Source: Dictyobacter formicarum (GTDB lineage: Bacteria > Chloroflexota > Ktedonobacteria > Ktedonobacterales > Ktedonobacteraceae). Taken from it: a stretch of DNA of 64,000 nt. Under the pieces are notes generated by a model. That model ran no database searches, was not told where the DNA came from, and saw only the letters and a list, made by a program, of their open reading frames with translations. Below are positions 16,509 to 25,105 of the stretch, piece by piece. Location: assembly GCF_016587435.1 (NCBI RefSeq), contig NZ_BNJJ01000006.1, positions 124,001 through 188,000 on the forward strand, given 5' to 3'. Numbering within the stretch: position 1 is the stretch's first letter; each line of letters begins with the position of its first letter. The translations under genes and the position numbers were made by a program.

Positions 16509-17030
16509 ATGAAATGTCCTTTTTGTGGAGGCACAGAGTCACGAGTCAAAGATTCCCGAGATATTGGAGACGCAATTCACAGGCGTCGAGAATGCGAACA
16601 TTGCAAAGGTCGTTTTAGCACCTATGAGCGGGTCGAAAAATTTTCCTTGATGGTCATTAAACAAGACCAGAGACGCGAAGCATTTGATCGCCAGAAACTC
16701 TATGTTGGCATTCGCAAAGCCTGTGAGAAGCGTCCTTTGCCAGCGGGAGAAATCGAAAAAGCAGTTGAAGAAATCGAGCAAGAACTCTACCGCTTTGGCA
16801 AGCAAGAGATACCCAGCAATGTCATTGGAGAGCTCGTCATGGAACATTTACGACGGATGGATAAGATCGCCTACATTCGCTTTGCCAGTGTCTATCGATC
16901 TTTCGGAGATGTTGAGACGATGTTTGAAGAGATCCAAAAGCTGCTCAATCGAGAAAAACCAGACTCTAATAGCCTCAATCAATTCATAGAGCGTCATGAC
17001 GCGGAGACTTATTCTCCAGACGATATATAG
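16509..17030 (+). CDS. nrdR: Transcriptional repressor NrdR
   Basis: Nucleotide-sensing repressor of ribonucleotide reductase genes. The 173-residue product has the N-terminal zinc ribbon (MKCPFCGG and CEHCKGRF), the RRRECE segment, FSTYERVE, and an ATP-cone domain from about residue 49 (VIKQDQRREAFDRQKL through MDKIAYIRFASVYRSF). The last 25 residues are an acidic/polar extension. No nrd genes are in the window, so its targets lie elsewhere. A terminator hairpin follows at 17062-17111. Confidence 0.96.
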   Translation: MKCPFCGGTESRVKDSRDIGDAIHRRRECEHCKGRFSTYERVEKFSLMVIKQDQRREAFDRQKLYVGIRKACEKRPLPAGEIEKAVEEIEQELYRFGKQEIPSNVIGELVMEHLRRMDKIAYIRFASVYRSFGDVETMFEEIQKLLNREKPDSNSLNQFIERHDAETYSPDDI

Positions 17031-17061
17031 ACAGAAAAGTGGGCCCGCGTCAGGATAACAA

Positions 17062-17111
17062 AAGAGTATCCCAATCAGAAAATCATTTGTGCTGGAATAC
17101 TCTTCTTTTTT
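17062..17111 (+). terminator. Terminator after nrdR
   Basis: AAGAGTAT pairs with ATACTCTT (one mismatch, then CC/GG), followed by T6 at 17106-17111. It lies between nrdR and the convergent cNMP-binding gene. Confidence 0.75.
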
Positions 17112-17123
17112 CTACCTGAATTA

Positions 17124-17549
17124 TTATTCTGCGTGCGTATTTTCAGCTTTGCGTAAGCGGCGGCTCAAAACGGCCAGCAGTTTCAGAGCGACATCGGGAT
17201 GATTGCGCAAAAAGGTGCGGAACTCCCAGACAGGAAGCAGCAAGGCAGTTACATTATCAACGGCAGTGGCTGTAGCCGAGCGAGGTAAATCATCCAGCAG
17301 CGACATCTCACCCAACACGTTTCCAGCGTTCAGGGTGCCCAAATCTTCCTCATGCCCTGCCTCTCTGGATTTCGTGATACGCACATTTCCGCTTGTAATG
17401 ATGTAGAGACCAACCCCACTATCGCCTTGAGCAATGAGAGTTGCACCGGCATTGTACGAGCGTTCCTGGCAACTTTTCGCAAGGGCCTGAAGTTCTTTTT
17501 TATCTAAGGCGGAGAAAAGATCTACACGTGCAAGAGCGTCTTCATACAT
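17124..17549 (-). CDS. Cyclic-nucleotide-binding domain protein, no output domain
   Basis: A 141-residue protein that is essentially one CRP/cNMP-binding beta-roll: LFSALDKKELQALAKSC, GDSGVGLYIITSGNVRI, the phosphate-binding cassette NVLGEMSLLDDLPRSATATA, and a C-helix LKLLAVLSRRLRKAE. There is no helix-turn-helix, so it is not a CRP-type transcription factor. The PBC has the Gly-Glu and Arg-Ser positions associated with cyclic nucleotide binding, but the ligand is unknown. Such stand-alone domains often act through partners. Confidence 0.85.
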   Translation of the reverse strand: MYEDALARVDLFSALDKKELQALAKSCQERSYNAGATLIAQGDSGVGLYIITSGNVRITKSREAGHEEDLGTLNAGNVLGEMSLLDDLPRSATATAVDNVTALLLPVWEFRTFLRNHPDVALKLLAVLSRRLRKAENTHAE

Positions 17550-17757
17550 AATAAGAACTGCCTTTCAAAAATACTAACATTCGGCTGTCCCGTGAGTATT
17601 TTACTCAATAATAGAGCTGAGAATCCCAGCAAAAACAGCGGCTAACGTAAAAGCATATGCATATAGCTATTGCTATAACATTCTCCGCCATTATAGCACC
17701 CTCAAGCTCTCCTGTCTTTATTTTTTTGCAAGCAATCAGAGTTTCCTTCAGAGTTTT

Positions 17758-17785
17758 TTGACTTTCGAAAGTCACGGAATATACA
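17758..17785 (+). promoter_or_regulatory. Promoter with a 16-bp perfect palindrome over the -35
   Basis: TTGACT (17758-17763) and TATACA (17780-17785) are separated by 16 bases, 70 bases before the TPR gene. The perfect palindrome TGACTTTCGAAAGTCA (17759-17774) covers the -35 and most of the spacer, the position of a repressor operator. Confidence 0.55.
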
Positions 17786-17855
17786 ATGAAGCAAGTACTT
17801 GATGCAATCAAAACATGAACACTCAACCAGGTATGGGTGTGAGGAATATATCTTT

Positions 17856-20096
17856 ATGACTACATCAGAAAATGAAAAAAAAGAAAAAGATCGTCAGCAA
17901 GCAGAAAAACGCTTGCAGGCAGGCTTTACAGCCTACAACGATGGTAAATTAGACCAGGCGACTGAAGCCTTCGGGGATGCAGAGGTCCGTTTTCGCCTGA
18001 GTGGAGACTTCAAGCAAGCCGGCGATTGCCGGGCGATGATTGCCGATATTCAGGAACAGAATAACGCACTGGAGCAGGCGGTTAATAGCTATCAACGCGC
18101 ACTCAAACATTATCAGGAGGCCGATCGTCCCTTATTAATGGCTTCCAGCGCACTCTCTATGGGGCATATAGAGCGACGCCTGGCCCACCTGGACCGAGCG
18201 CAGGATGCCTACCAGAATGCGCAACAGATCTATCGCAAGCAGCAAAATAGCAAGGGTCTGGGCAATGTGGAATTAGCGCTGGGGCACATTGAGCTGCAGC
18301 GTGCCAACATGAGTTATGCAACTGAACATTATCAGGATGCGATTCGCTATTTCAAAGAGGCGAATGAGACGACCAATGAGGCCGATGCCAGCCGTAGCCT
18401 GGCCGACATTCAGCGCTTACGCCGCCAGTTTAACGAGGCTGAGACGGCTTATAAACGGGCGCTAGAGATCTACCAGCGAACCGGCGATAACTATGGGATC
18501 GTAGATGCCCAGGTGGGGCTGGGTCGTATTTATATCGATCAGGAGCGCCTGGACGAGGCGACAGCCGTGCTGGCCGACGCCCTCAATCTGGCAGGCCTGA
18601 TCGAATATGAATTAGGGCAGGCCGATGCCAATCTTGGTCTGGCCGAGATCAATTTCATCCAGTCTCAGGTTGATCAGGCACTGATCGCCGCCCAATCCGC
18701 GCTGCAAACCTATACCAACCAGCACAACGCCCTGGGCACAGCCAGCGCGGGCCGCGTATTAGGCGAAATTAATCTGCGCCGTGGCCAGCTCTCCTACTCC
18801 AGCTCGATCATGGAGCGCTCCCTGCGCACCTTCCAGGCTACCGCCTATCGTCTGGGGCAGGCAGAAACGACCGTAGGACTGGGATTAGTGCAATATCGTA
18901 GAGGTTTTTTGAACCGTGCGAGCAAGACCCTGGAAGATGGACTCAAGCAGGCCCATGCACTCGACAATCCAATAGTCGAAAATCGAGCCCTGCTAGGACT
19001 GGCCCATGTACATAAGCAGCAAGGCGAGCTGAGCAAGGCAAAAAATATCTTCACTGACGCCCATGACCTGGCCGAAAAAACAGACAGCACCATCGGCATT
19101 CCGGCCCTGGCAGCAGCAAAAATAGGTCTGGCACGCCTGGCTATTTTAAGCGGCGACATGAAGGGGGCCGAGAGCCATCTAGAGGCAGCAGAGGCAGCAA
19201 CCACCAACAACGTGCAGGCCAGGCAGCTGCTGCCCGAGATTCTGGCGGTACGAGCACAATTGCGCCTGGCTGAAGGAGATTTTACCGAAGCCGAGGCACT
19301 ATATAGCAGTGCCCACAATCAGGCCGAAGCCCTCCAACAGCCAGAAGTGGCCGTAGAATCCTTACTGGGACAGGCCCAGGCGCGGCTATCACGAGGAGAA
19401 CTGGAGTCCGCGCTCAATACCTTCTACGAAACTGGCCGCCAGTTCCAGTTGCTCGAGAACACCGATGGCGACGGGCTGGCCGTACTTGGTGTCGCCCAGG
19501 TCCACATCGGGCAGCAACAATGGGATGAAGCACTGGAAAACTGTGAAGCAGCACTGGTGCGCTTCAAGCAGACCGACGATCAGACTAACGAGGCCGATGC
19601 CCTGCTGACACGTGGACTCACATATCGCTCACAAGAAGAGCTGGACAACGCCCTCAACGACTTCGAACAGGCTCTGCGCCACTATCACCAGCAACGGCGC
19701 CCATTAGGAGTAGCCGACACGCGCTTTGCACGCGGCTCCATCTTCTTATTACGCAAAGATTTCGAGCGCGCCCGCGACGAGCAGAGCAAAGCCATCATCC
19801 AGGTCGAGCGCGTCATGAATAGCATCAATGCGCCACAGAGATGGGGCACATTCCTGCGCCAATATGCCGAGCAGTATGCAGGAACGGCCGTCACCGACTT
19901 ACGCCAGCACAATGATACCCAGGCGCGTACACTACTACAGAACTTTGTACACATCGCCGGAGCAAAGGAGGTCACAGCATATCTACAAGCCTATGAGGAA
20001 GCGATTCCAGTGGGAGGAGACGAATTATCGGCCGAAGACATCCAGATCAACACCGATCTCGTCAAACGCCTGGCTCTGCTGCGTCGTAGTTTATAA
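17856..20096 (+). CDS. Large tetratricopeptide-repeat protein
   Basis: A 746-residue soluble protein built almost entirely of TPR helix pairs; an upstream ATG 57 bases earlier is less likely because GAGG precedes 17856. Repeats run from about residue 25 to 670 with a regular pattern such as ALGHIELQRANMSYATEHYQ and ADIQRLRRQFNEAETAYKRA at roughly 40-residue spacing. It has no signal peptide, transmembrane segment, kinase or CHAT domain. TPR arrays of this type scaffold protein complexes; the partner is unknown. The two genes downstream, also unrecognised and helical, may belong with it. Confidence 0.85.
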   Translation: MTTSENEKKEKDRQQAEKRLQAGFTAYNDGKLDQATEAFGDAEVRFRLSGDFKQAGDCRAMIADIQEQNNALEQAVNSYQRALKHYQEADRPLLMASSALSMGHIERRLAHLDRAQDAYQNAQQIYRKQQNSKGLGNVELALGHIELQRANMSYATEHYQDAIRYFKEANETTNEADASRSLADIQRLRRQFNEAETAYKRALEIYQRTGDNYGIVDAQVGLGRIYIDQERLDEATAVLADALNLAGLIEYELGQADANLGLAEINFIQSQVDQALIAAQSALQTYTNQHNALGTASAGRVLGEINLRRGQLSYSSSIMERSLRTFQATAYRLGQAETTVGLGLVQYRRGFLNRASKTLEDGLKQAHALDNPIVENRALLGLAHVHKQQGELSKAKNIFTDAHDLAEKTDSTIGIPALAAAKIGLARLAILSGDMKGAESHLEAAEAATTNNVQARQLLPEILAVRAQLRLAEGDFTEAEALYSSAHNQAEALQQPEVAVESLLGQAQARLSRGELESALNTFYETGRQFQLLENTDGDGLAVLGVAQVHIGQQQWDEALENCEAALVRFKQTDDQTNEADALLTRGLTYRSQEELDNALNDFEQALRHYHQQRRPLGVADTRFARGSIFLLRKDFERARDEQSKAIIQVERVMNSINAPQRWGTFLRQYAEQYAGTAVTDLRQHNDTQARTLLQNFVHIAGAKEVTAYLQAYEEAIPVGGDELSAEDIQINTDLVKRLALLRRSL

Positions 20097-20293
20097 TAAG
20101 GCAGAAATATTGCTATCGATGATATACTAGAAGGCGTGTCGAGTGCCCCCAAAGGGCTAAAATAATAGAAACACATTCCTTCTAAGGAGAACACAGGTAA
20201 CAGCGAGAAAACCTGTGAAAAACAAATACAACCAGGCCAGGGCGAGTTCACAGAGCTCGCCTTCGACCCTGAAATTTGAAGGGACACTTCGTT

Positions 20294-21070
20294 ATGGGTA
20301 TACAATTCTTACGTGGGAATCCACAAGCTCCTAAAGGGCATGCTATTTTCATAGCAAGAAGTAGAAGCAACTCACGGATTGTCTATAGTACCTATTGTCT
20401 CGTACCGCCAATACCCATGTCGATCGCGAAGTACCTACCTCCACTCTTTGCCGCCCAGATTCCCTCGGAAGAATTACAGGGCGCAGAGAGTATCGCTGGC
20501 ATGCCCATTCCCCCCATGCTAGAAGAAGGAATGAGCCTTGAGCAACTGGAAGCGCTGGCCGAACGCCGCGCAGACGATCTCTGCGATATTGGTTCTACAT
20601 CGTCCGAAGAGGTAGAGCGCATGCAGATGGCTACCATGTGTAGCCAGGAATATGCTCAACTATATGCCAACTATATTTCTCAGGCAGAGCAGATAAGCCG
20701 AAAGCCTGCAGAGGCGGCAATTCCTGAAGCAACTCCAATTGATGAACTGGATACGGAAGAGCTCTTATTGCAAACATTATCTGAACGGCAGAAATTGGCA
20801 GAGGTAGGGAAACTGGTCGGTATGGCACGCTATGCACTGGAAGGGCAGGACAAAGCACTCCTCCAGGATACGCAACGGCGTATAGAGCGTCTGGCCCGTC
20901 TGTTACCAGACAAATATCGCGGCTCAGAGATCGTGAAAGCCGCGACCTCTCCCACCGAACGTGGGGCTAAATTGGCGGAACTTTATTTAAGCCGCGCGTA
21001 CAAGTTATTAGATGAAGAATACGCAGAAATTCCCGGCATAGAAAATGCTATTCGCGAACTAAAAGAATAG
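20294..21070 (+). CDS. Conserved-looking protein of unknown function
   Basis: A 258-residue protein; ATG 20294 is chosen because AAGGGA lies nine bases upstream, whereas an in-frame TTG at 20276 does not. Residues 1-60 look like a compact domain (MGIQFLRGNPQAPKGHAIFI, LVPPIPMSIAKYLPP) and the remainder is acidic and helical, with a final helical bundle around RIERLARLLPDKYRGSE. There is no signal peptide or membrane segment. I do not recognise the family. It lies between the TPR gene and another unrecognised helical gene on the same strand. Confidence 0.7.
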   Translation: MGIQFLRGNPQAPKGHAIFIARSRSNSRIVYSTYCLVPPIPMSIAKYLPPLFAAQIPSEELQGAESIAGMPIPPMLEEGMSLEQLEALAERRADDLCDIGSTSSEEVERMQMATMCSQEYAQLYANYISQAEQISRKPAEAAIPEATPIDELDTEELLLQTLSERQKLAEVGKLVGMARYALEGQDKALLQDTQRRIERLARLLPDKYRGSEIVKAATSPTERGAKLAELYLSRAYKLLDEEYAEIPGIENAIRELKE

Positions 21071-21137
21071 TATCTGCTATTAGAAGCAAACTATGCATAT
21101 TCTTATAAATACGTACTTACATATGTAGGAGTCATAT

Positions 21138-22589
21138 ATGGCTGCAGTAGAACTGAGAGTGGACCTCTCAACGCTGATTGATGCGGTAGTCAGTGAAGAT
21201 AACGCACGCATTATTTCTAGCGCCCGAAGCTTATTAGAACAAGAACGTAACGCCGATGTATTACTTGGTCGTATCGGTATGATGGCCACCAAGGGTGATC
21301 CAGAAGGTCATGTCAGTATTACACTCGCGGCGGCAGCAATGCTGGCGCGTTTTCTTCGCGCACGTCCAGCGCCATTAGATACTGAAGTTCCACCACAGAT
21401 ACGCACCCTGCCGCTGTTTATGCGCGCGCTGATTACCGCCGCACCAGCAATTCGCAATGGTCAAAACGTCACATACGAGAAGCCGCAACCGCTCTTCCCA
21501 AGTGCGTTTCTCGATCAGGACAAAAGCGTCAACCAGGTCATGAATGAAGCCATTCAGAAAAATGACCCCCTGCTGGCCGAGCGCATCTTGCTCGGATTGT
21601 ATGGAACAGGTGCCGATTACCGCACGCTACAGGTACGCGCCTACGAGGCGGTCTCAACCACCTTCGCCAATGGCGGCCATCCCTTGATGTATACTGCACG
21701 CGGCTTCCAGTTGCTGGATGCGGTCGAATGGGGTGAGTATGTGCCTGAGTTACTGCATTGGCTGGCCCCACACCTCCCCATTCAGCCCAACAAACCTGAA
21801 GCAACCTGGATTCAGACCGTGCGCGAATTTACCTCGGACACCAAAAAACACAGTCTGGCCAGCGTGCGCACACGTCTATCGGCCCCTAAAAACGCGAATG
21901 CGCTGCCACTGCAGCAAGTTCTGCTCAGTAACGCAGAGACCGCCGAGGTCTGCCAGAAGGTCTACGACGCCATCATTCCGGGTGAAGCATCTCCACGTGC
22001 GGTCGCTTCAATCGTCGCGCTCGCTGCCGCAGAGATCATCCAAAAAGTAGGCGACGGAGATCGCGACCTCTTCATTCGCGTCTCACATGGTTTGCTGTTT
22101 GCCTCAGCGGTCCGCAATGTTTTCAGCCAGGTACAGGATGAAGAAGTGTATAATCTGATCTTTACCTCCGCCGCCTATATCAATGCCCTCTATAAAGAAG
22201 TGACAGCACAGGCACAGGAAGTGGCCAAACCGGCTGCAGCCGCCACAACTACCGCGACCGGCGGTGGCTTGATCGCTATCAGTCAATTGGAAACCCTGGA
22301 GGTCCAATTAAAAGAGAAAGATCTACGTGGGGCCCTCCATACAGCTCAGCGCTATCTGAACTTAGGACATGATGCGCGAGCCCTCTTTGGAACGATCAGC
22401 CTGGTCGCCGCCTTGAACGACACAACGATCGACCAGGGCCATTCATTGCAGATCGTACAGGCCGCGGGCGAAGAATTCATCAACTGGCCCAAGGAATTGG
22501 CCAGCACCAACATCGAGAACTACCTGCATATTGCTCTGCGTGCCGCCGCACTGGGCAAACGCGACTCGCTCGTTTCACAGCTGTCGTAG
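21138..22589 (+). CDS. Helical repeat protein with recurring Gly-His motifs, function unknown
   Basis: A 483-residue, apparently all-helical protein without signal peptide. Three segments look homologous: residues about 10-66, 130-190 and 400-455. Each has an acidic/Ala helix with Asp, a second helix, then a loop ending in Gly-His (GDPEGH near 58, FANGGH near 181, IDQGH near 434). A fourth similar stretch may be AAAEIIQKVGDGDRDLFIRV. A Thr/Ala linker (about 365-382) precedes the last repeat. I cannot name a family; the repeated His could bind a metal or cofactor. It is 67 bases downstream of the preceding gene. Confidence 0.7.
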   Translation: MAAVELRVDLSTLIDAVVSEDNARIISSARSLLEQERNADVLLGRIGMMATKGDPEGHVSITLAAAAMLARFLRARPAPLDTEVPPQIRTLPLFMRALITAAPAIRNGQNVTYEKPQPLFPSAFLDQDKSVNQVMNEAIQKNDPLLAERILLGLYGTGADYRTLQVRAYEAVSTTFANGGHPLMYTARGFQLLDAVEWGEYVPELLHWLAPHLPIQPNKPEATWIQTVREFTSDTKKHSLASVRTRLSAPKNANALPLQQVLLSNAETAEVCQKVYDAIIPGEASPRAVASIVALAAAEIIQKVGDGDRDLFIRVSHGLLFASAVRNVFSQVQDEEVYNLIFTSAAYINALYKEVTAQAQEVAKPAAAATTTATGGGLIAISQLETLEVQLKEKDLRGALHTAQRYLNLGHDARALFGTISLVAALNDTTIDQGHSLQIVQAAGEEFINWPKELASTNIENYLHIALRAAALGKRDSLVSQLS

Positions 22590-22840
22590 AGAGTGTCTGC
22601 CTCCCAGTGCACTGGGAAGCAAAGCGCCCCCTTACGGGCGGGCGCATACGCCCGCATTTTATTATATATTGTAGAAAATGTGCTTCGCACATTTTCTACA
22701 ATATATAATAAAACTTCTTGAGCACCGAAGGTGCGAAAACGCATGCGCAGCAAGCACGCTCTAAGTCAAGCGCGACTACTCCTCATCATCATGACATAGA
22801 TCAACGATTATTTCTGCCGCACTGAAAGAGAAGGCTTCAA
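22590..22840. repeat. Hairpin module upstream of the first peptide-binding lipoprotein gene
   Basis: It starts with GAGAGTGTCTGCCTCCCAG, the left-end motif of the family, followed by the small palindrome CTTCCCAGTGCACTGGGAAG-like sequence, the 27-bp hairpin 22657-22713, and GAGCACCGAAGGTGCGAAAA. It ends near GCACGCTCTAAG. This copy lies between two genes of the same orientation. Confidence 0.65.
22657..22713. repeat. Perfect 27-bp hairpin, 3-nt loop
   Basis: Arms 22657-22683 and 22687-22713 are exact complements around TTC. This arm is AT-rich (TTTTATTATATATTGTAG) and barely resembles the others except at the tip (TGTGC/GCACA), yet pairing is perfect. It could also terminate upstream transcription. 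Confidence 0.88.
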
Positions 22841-24589
22841 ATGCCGATAAAAAATACAGACTATCACAAACGCAGGCAAAATCCTCTCTACGCTCTTTTA
22901 CTGGTTGCCAGCCTGATCCCTCTTGTCTTATCGGCCTGTAGTAATCCATTTGGAGGGGGCAATGACACGACTACCAGACAACCAACAAAGGCACCACACA
23001 ACCAACAAACCTATACCGCGCCCCTGGTAGGCGTGACTGACTTTGATACGCTGGATCCCGCCCTGGCCCATGATCCCTCCTCAATACAAGCCATTCAAAT
23101 GCTGTATACAGGACTGGTCCAGAGCGACGATAAACTACAGGTGCATCCCCAGCTTGCCCAATCCTGGCACCAGGAAAGCGATGGCGTCACCTGGACCTTT
23201 AAGTTAAGACCGCACCTGACCTTTAGCGACGGCACGCCCCTTACCTCGGCAGATGTCGCATATAGTCTCAATCGCGCCCTCCAGCCGGCAACCAAATCGA
23301 CGGTCGCGCCTATTTATTTGCGCCTGATCAAGGATTCCGATCAACTACTGGCAGGACGCGTCTCAACTTTATTGAACGATAGCATCCTGACGCCAGATGC
23401 GCAGACTGTAGTCATTGTCACCAACAAACAGTCTGCCTACTTCCTCTCCATGCTTACCTATCCCTGTTCTTATGTAGTGGAAAAGAAACTGATTGACAAA
23501 TATCAGACCGGCTTTACAGACCATTTAAATGAAGGTGGTGGCGCTGGTCCATTTAAGGTAGCGACCTATACTCACCGCTCGCGCATCGATTTTGTGCCCA
23601 ACAGCCACTACTATAACCAGACACCACAGCTACAAAAGGTTTCCTACATCTTCTATCATACCGCCCAGGAAGCCTACCAGGCTTACACGAATAACCAGCT
23701 AGACATGACAGGAGTGCCGTTAAACACCCTGGTCAACGATAAGAAGCGCAAAGATTATCACCAGGTACCCCAGCTCTGGATCAACTACTATACCATGAAC
23801 TATCTGACCAAACCGTTTGATAATATTCACATTCGGCAGGCCTTTGCGCTGGCCATCGATAAAACGGCCATCGCCAGAAATGTCTGGCAGGACACCGTGA
23901 TAGCCACCAATCATATCGTGCCTGTCGGTATGCCTGGTAACAACACGCATATTACCGGGCCCGATGGAACAGACAGCTTGAAAGGGAATCCTCAAAAGGC
24001 CCAGGCTCTATTACAGCAAGGATTGCAAGAGGAAAAGATCAATTCGGTTACCGCGCTACCACCTATTCAGCTGACGTATATTTCAGGTGTAGATGGTTTT
24101 GATCAAGAAGTAAAAGCCATGATCCAGGACTGGCAGAAAGTCCTCAAAATTCAGGTCACAGCAAGTCCTGTAGACTATAATACGTTGCTCGATAAAGTTA
24201 CTGGTGCCACCGGTAATGCCAATGGTATTCAAATGTGGGGCCTGGCCTGGGTTGGCGAATATCCCGATCCTCAGGATTGGCTATCACAGCAATTTGCGAA
24301 GGGCGCGGTCAATAATAATTTTAACTATGGCCAGAACACCAGTACTACCGCGGCACAGCAGCAATTGGTACAGCAGCAACTGGCAGATGCAGACATGAAT
24401 CGCAATGCCAACGAACGGTTCCAAAGCTATCAGCAAGCCGAACAGCAGCTCATCAATGATGTCGCCTGGCTACCAATGGAGCAGGTAACCGAAAACTTTT
24501 TACGCAATCCCAACATCATTGGCATCAATGATAACGCCCAGAACAGCATCCCACCCGATGACTGGGCCAACATTTATCGCGTTCAATAA
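22841..24589 (+). CDS. Peptide/nickel ABC transporter substrate-binding lipoprotein (first copy)
   Basis: An extracytoplasmic SBP_bac_5 family binding protein of 582 residues. A lipoprotein signal peptide is visible (LLLVASLIPLVLSACSNPF; lipobox LSAC). After a Thr/Gln-rich linker come the family hallmarks: VTWTFKLRPHLTFSDGTPLT, ADVAYSLNRAL, GAGPFKVATYTHRSRIDFVP, and IRQAFALAIDKTAIA. The closest relative in the window is the next gene, with matching block order throughout, so the two arose by duplication. It likely feeds peptides to the permease/ATPase genes downstream. The ligand is not predictable. Confidence 0.9.
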   Translation: MPIKNTDYHKRRQNPLYALLLVASLIPLVLSACSNPFGGGNDTTTRQPTKAPHNQQTYTAPLVGVTDFDTLDPALAHDPSSIQAIQMLYTGLVQSDDKLQVHPQLAQSWHQESDGVTWTFKLRPHLTFSDGTPLTSADVAYSLNRALQPATKSTVAPIYLRLIKDSDQLLAGRVSTLLNDSILTPDAQTVVIVTNKQSAYFLSMLTYPCSYVVEKKLIDKYQTGFTDHLNEGGGAGPFKVATYTHRSRIDFVPNSHYYNQTPQLQKVSYIFYHTAQEAYQAYTNNQLDMTGVPLNTLVNDKKRKDYHQVPQLWINYYTMNYLTKPFDNIHIRQAFALAIDKTAIARNVWQDTVIATNHIVPVGMPGNNTHITGPDGTDSLKGNPQKAQALLQQGLQEEKINSVTALPPIQLTYISGVDGFDQEVKAMIQDWQKVLKIQVTASPVDYNTLLDKVTGATGNANGIQMWGLAWVGEYPDPQDWLSQQFAKGAVNNNFNYGQNTSTTAAQQQLVQQQLADADMNRNANERFQSYQQAEQQLINDVAWLPMEQVTENFLRNPNIIGINDNAQNSIPPDDWANIYRVQ

Positions 24590-25105
24590 TGCCGCCAAGC
24601 AACGCTAAATGCACCTTACGCCATCTGCCAGCAAGCTCTTGCAGATGGTGTTACACAAAATGCCTGGTTATGCTGGCCAGGCATTTTTATCAATAGAAAA
24701 AAGAAATACTCGCCACGCAACGAGCTCATTGTGATTTCCCTTTATGCAAGATACAAACTCTTTTCACTTTCTCTATTTAAATCAGTCAATTCATGTGAGA
24801 TTTAGTCAAAGCCTGACGTAATTACTATATAAAGACCAATAAACACAGATATCTCACCATTGAGATAGCCGTTTATCTTTATGCTGGCTCCCCCAATGGC
24901 ACTGTGAATGGTTAATGAATGCATGATCATGGAAATATAGCTTTTCAAAAGTAGAATGAAAAGAATTCCATGAGAAATGAAGAAGGCGTCTCGCATTTAC
25001 CATCAAACACAATTTATCTACTACAACTATGCGTGATGGACAAAGCGAAACAGCACCTTCCCAATCAATTATCTTGATTCCTTTATGTAACAAGGAGAAG
25101 TCTTC
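24590..25105. other. Intergenic region between the two binding-protein genes
   Basis: Two hairpins follow the first gene: CCATCTGC/GCAGATGG (24621-24648) and the terminator at 24657-24690. A possible promoter is TTGTGA (24729-24734), 17 bases, TACAAA (24752-24757). The rest is an AT-rich leader of about 340 bases in which I see no gene. Confidence 0.4.
24657..24690 (+). terminator. Intrinsic terminator after the first binding-protein gene
   Basis: AAAATGCCTGG pairs exactly with CCAGGCATTTT around TTATGCTGG, with the T run at 24683-24688. It should separate transcription of the two paralogous genes. Confidence 0.8.
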
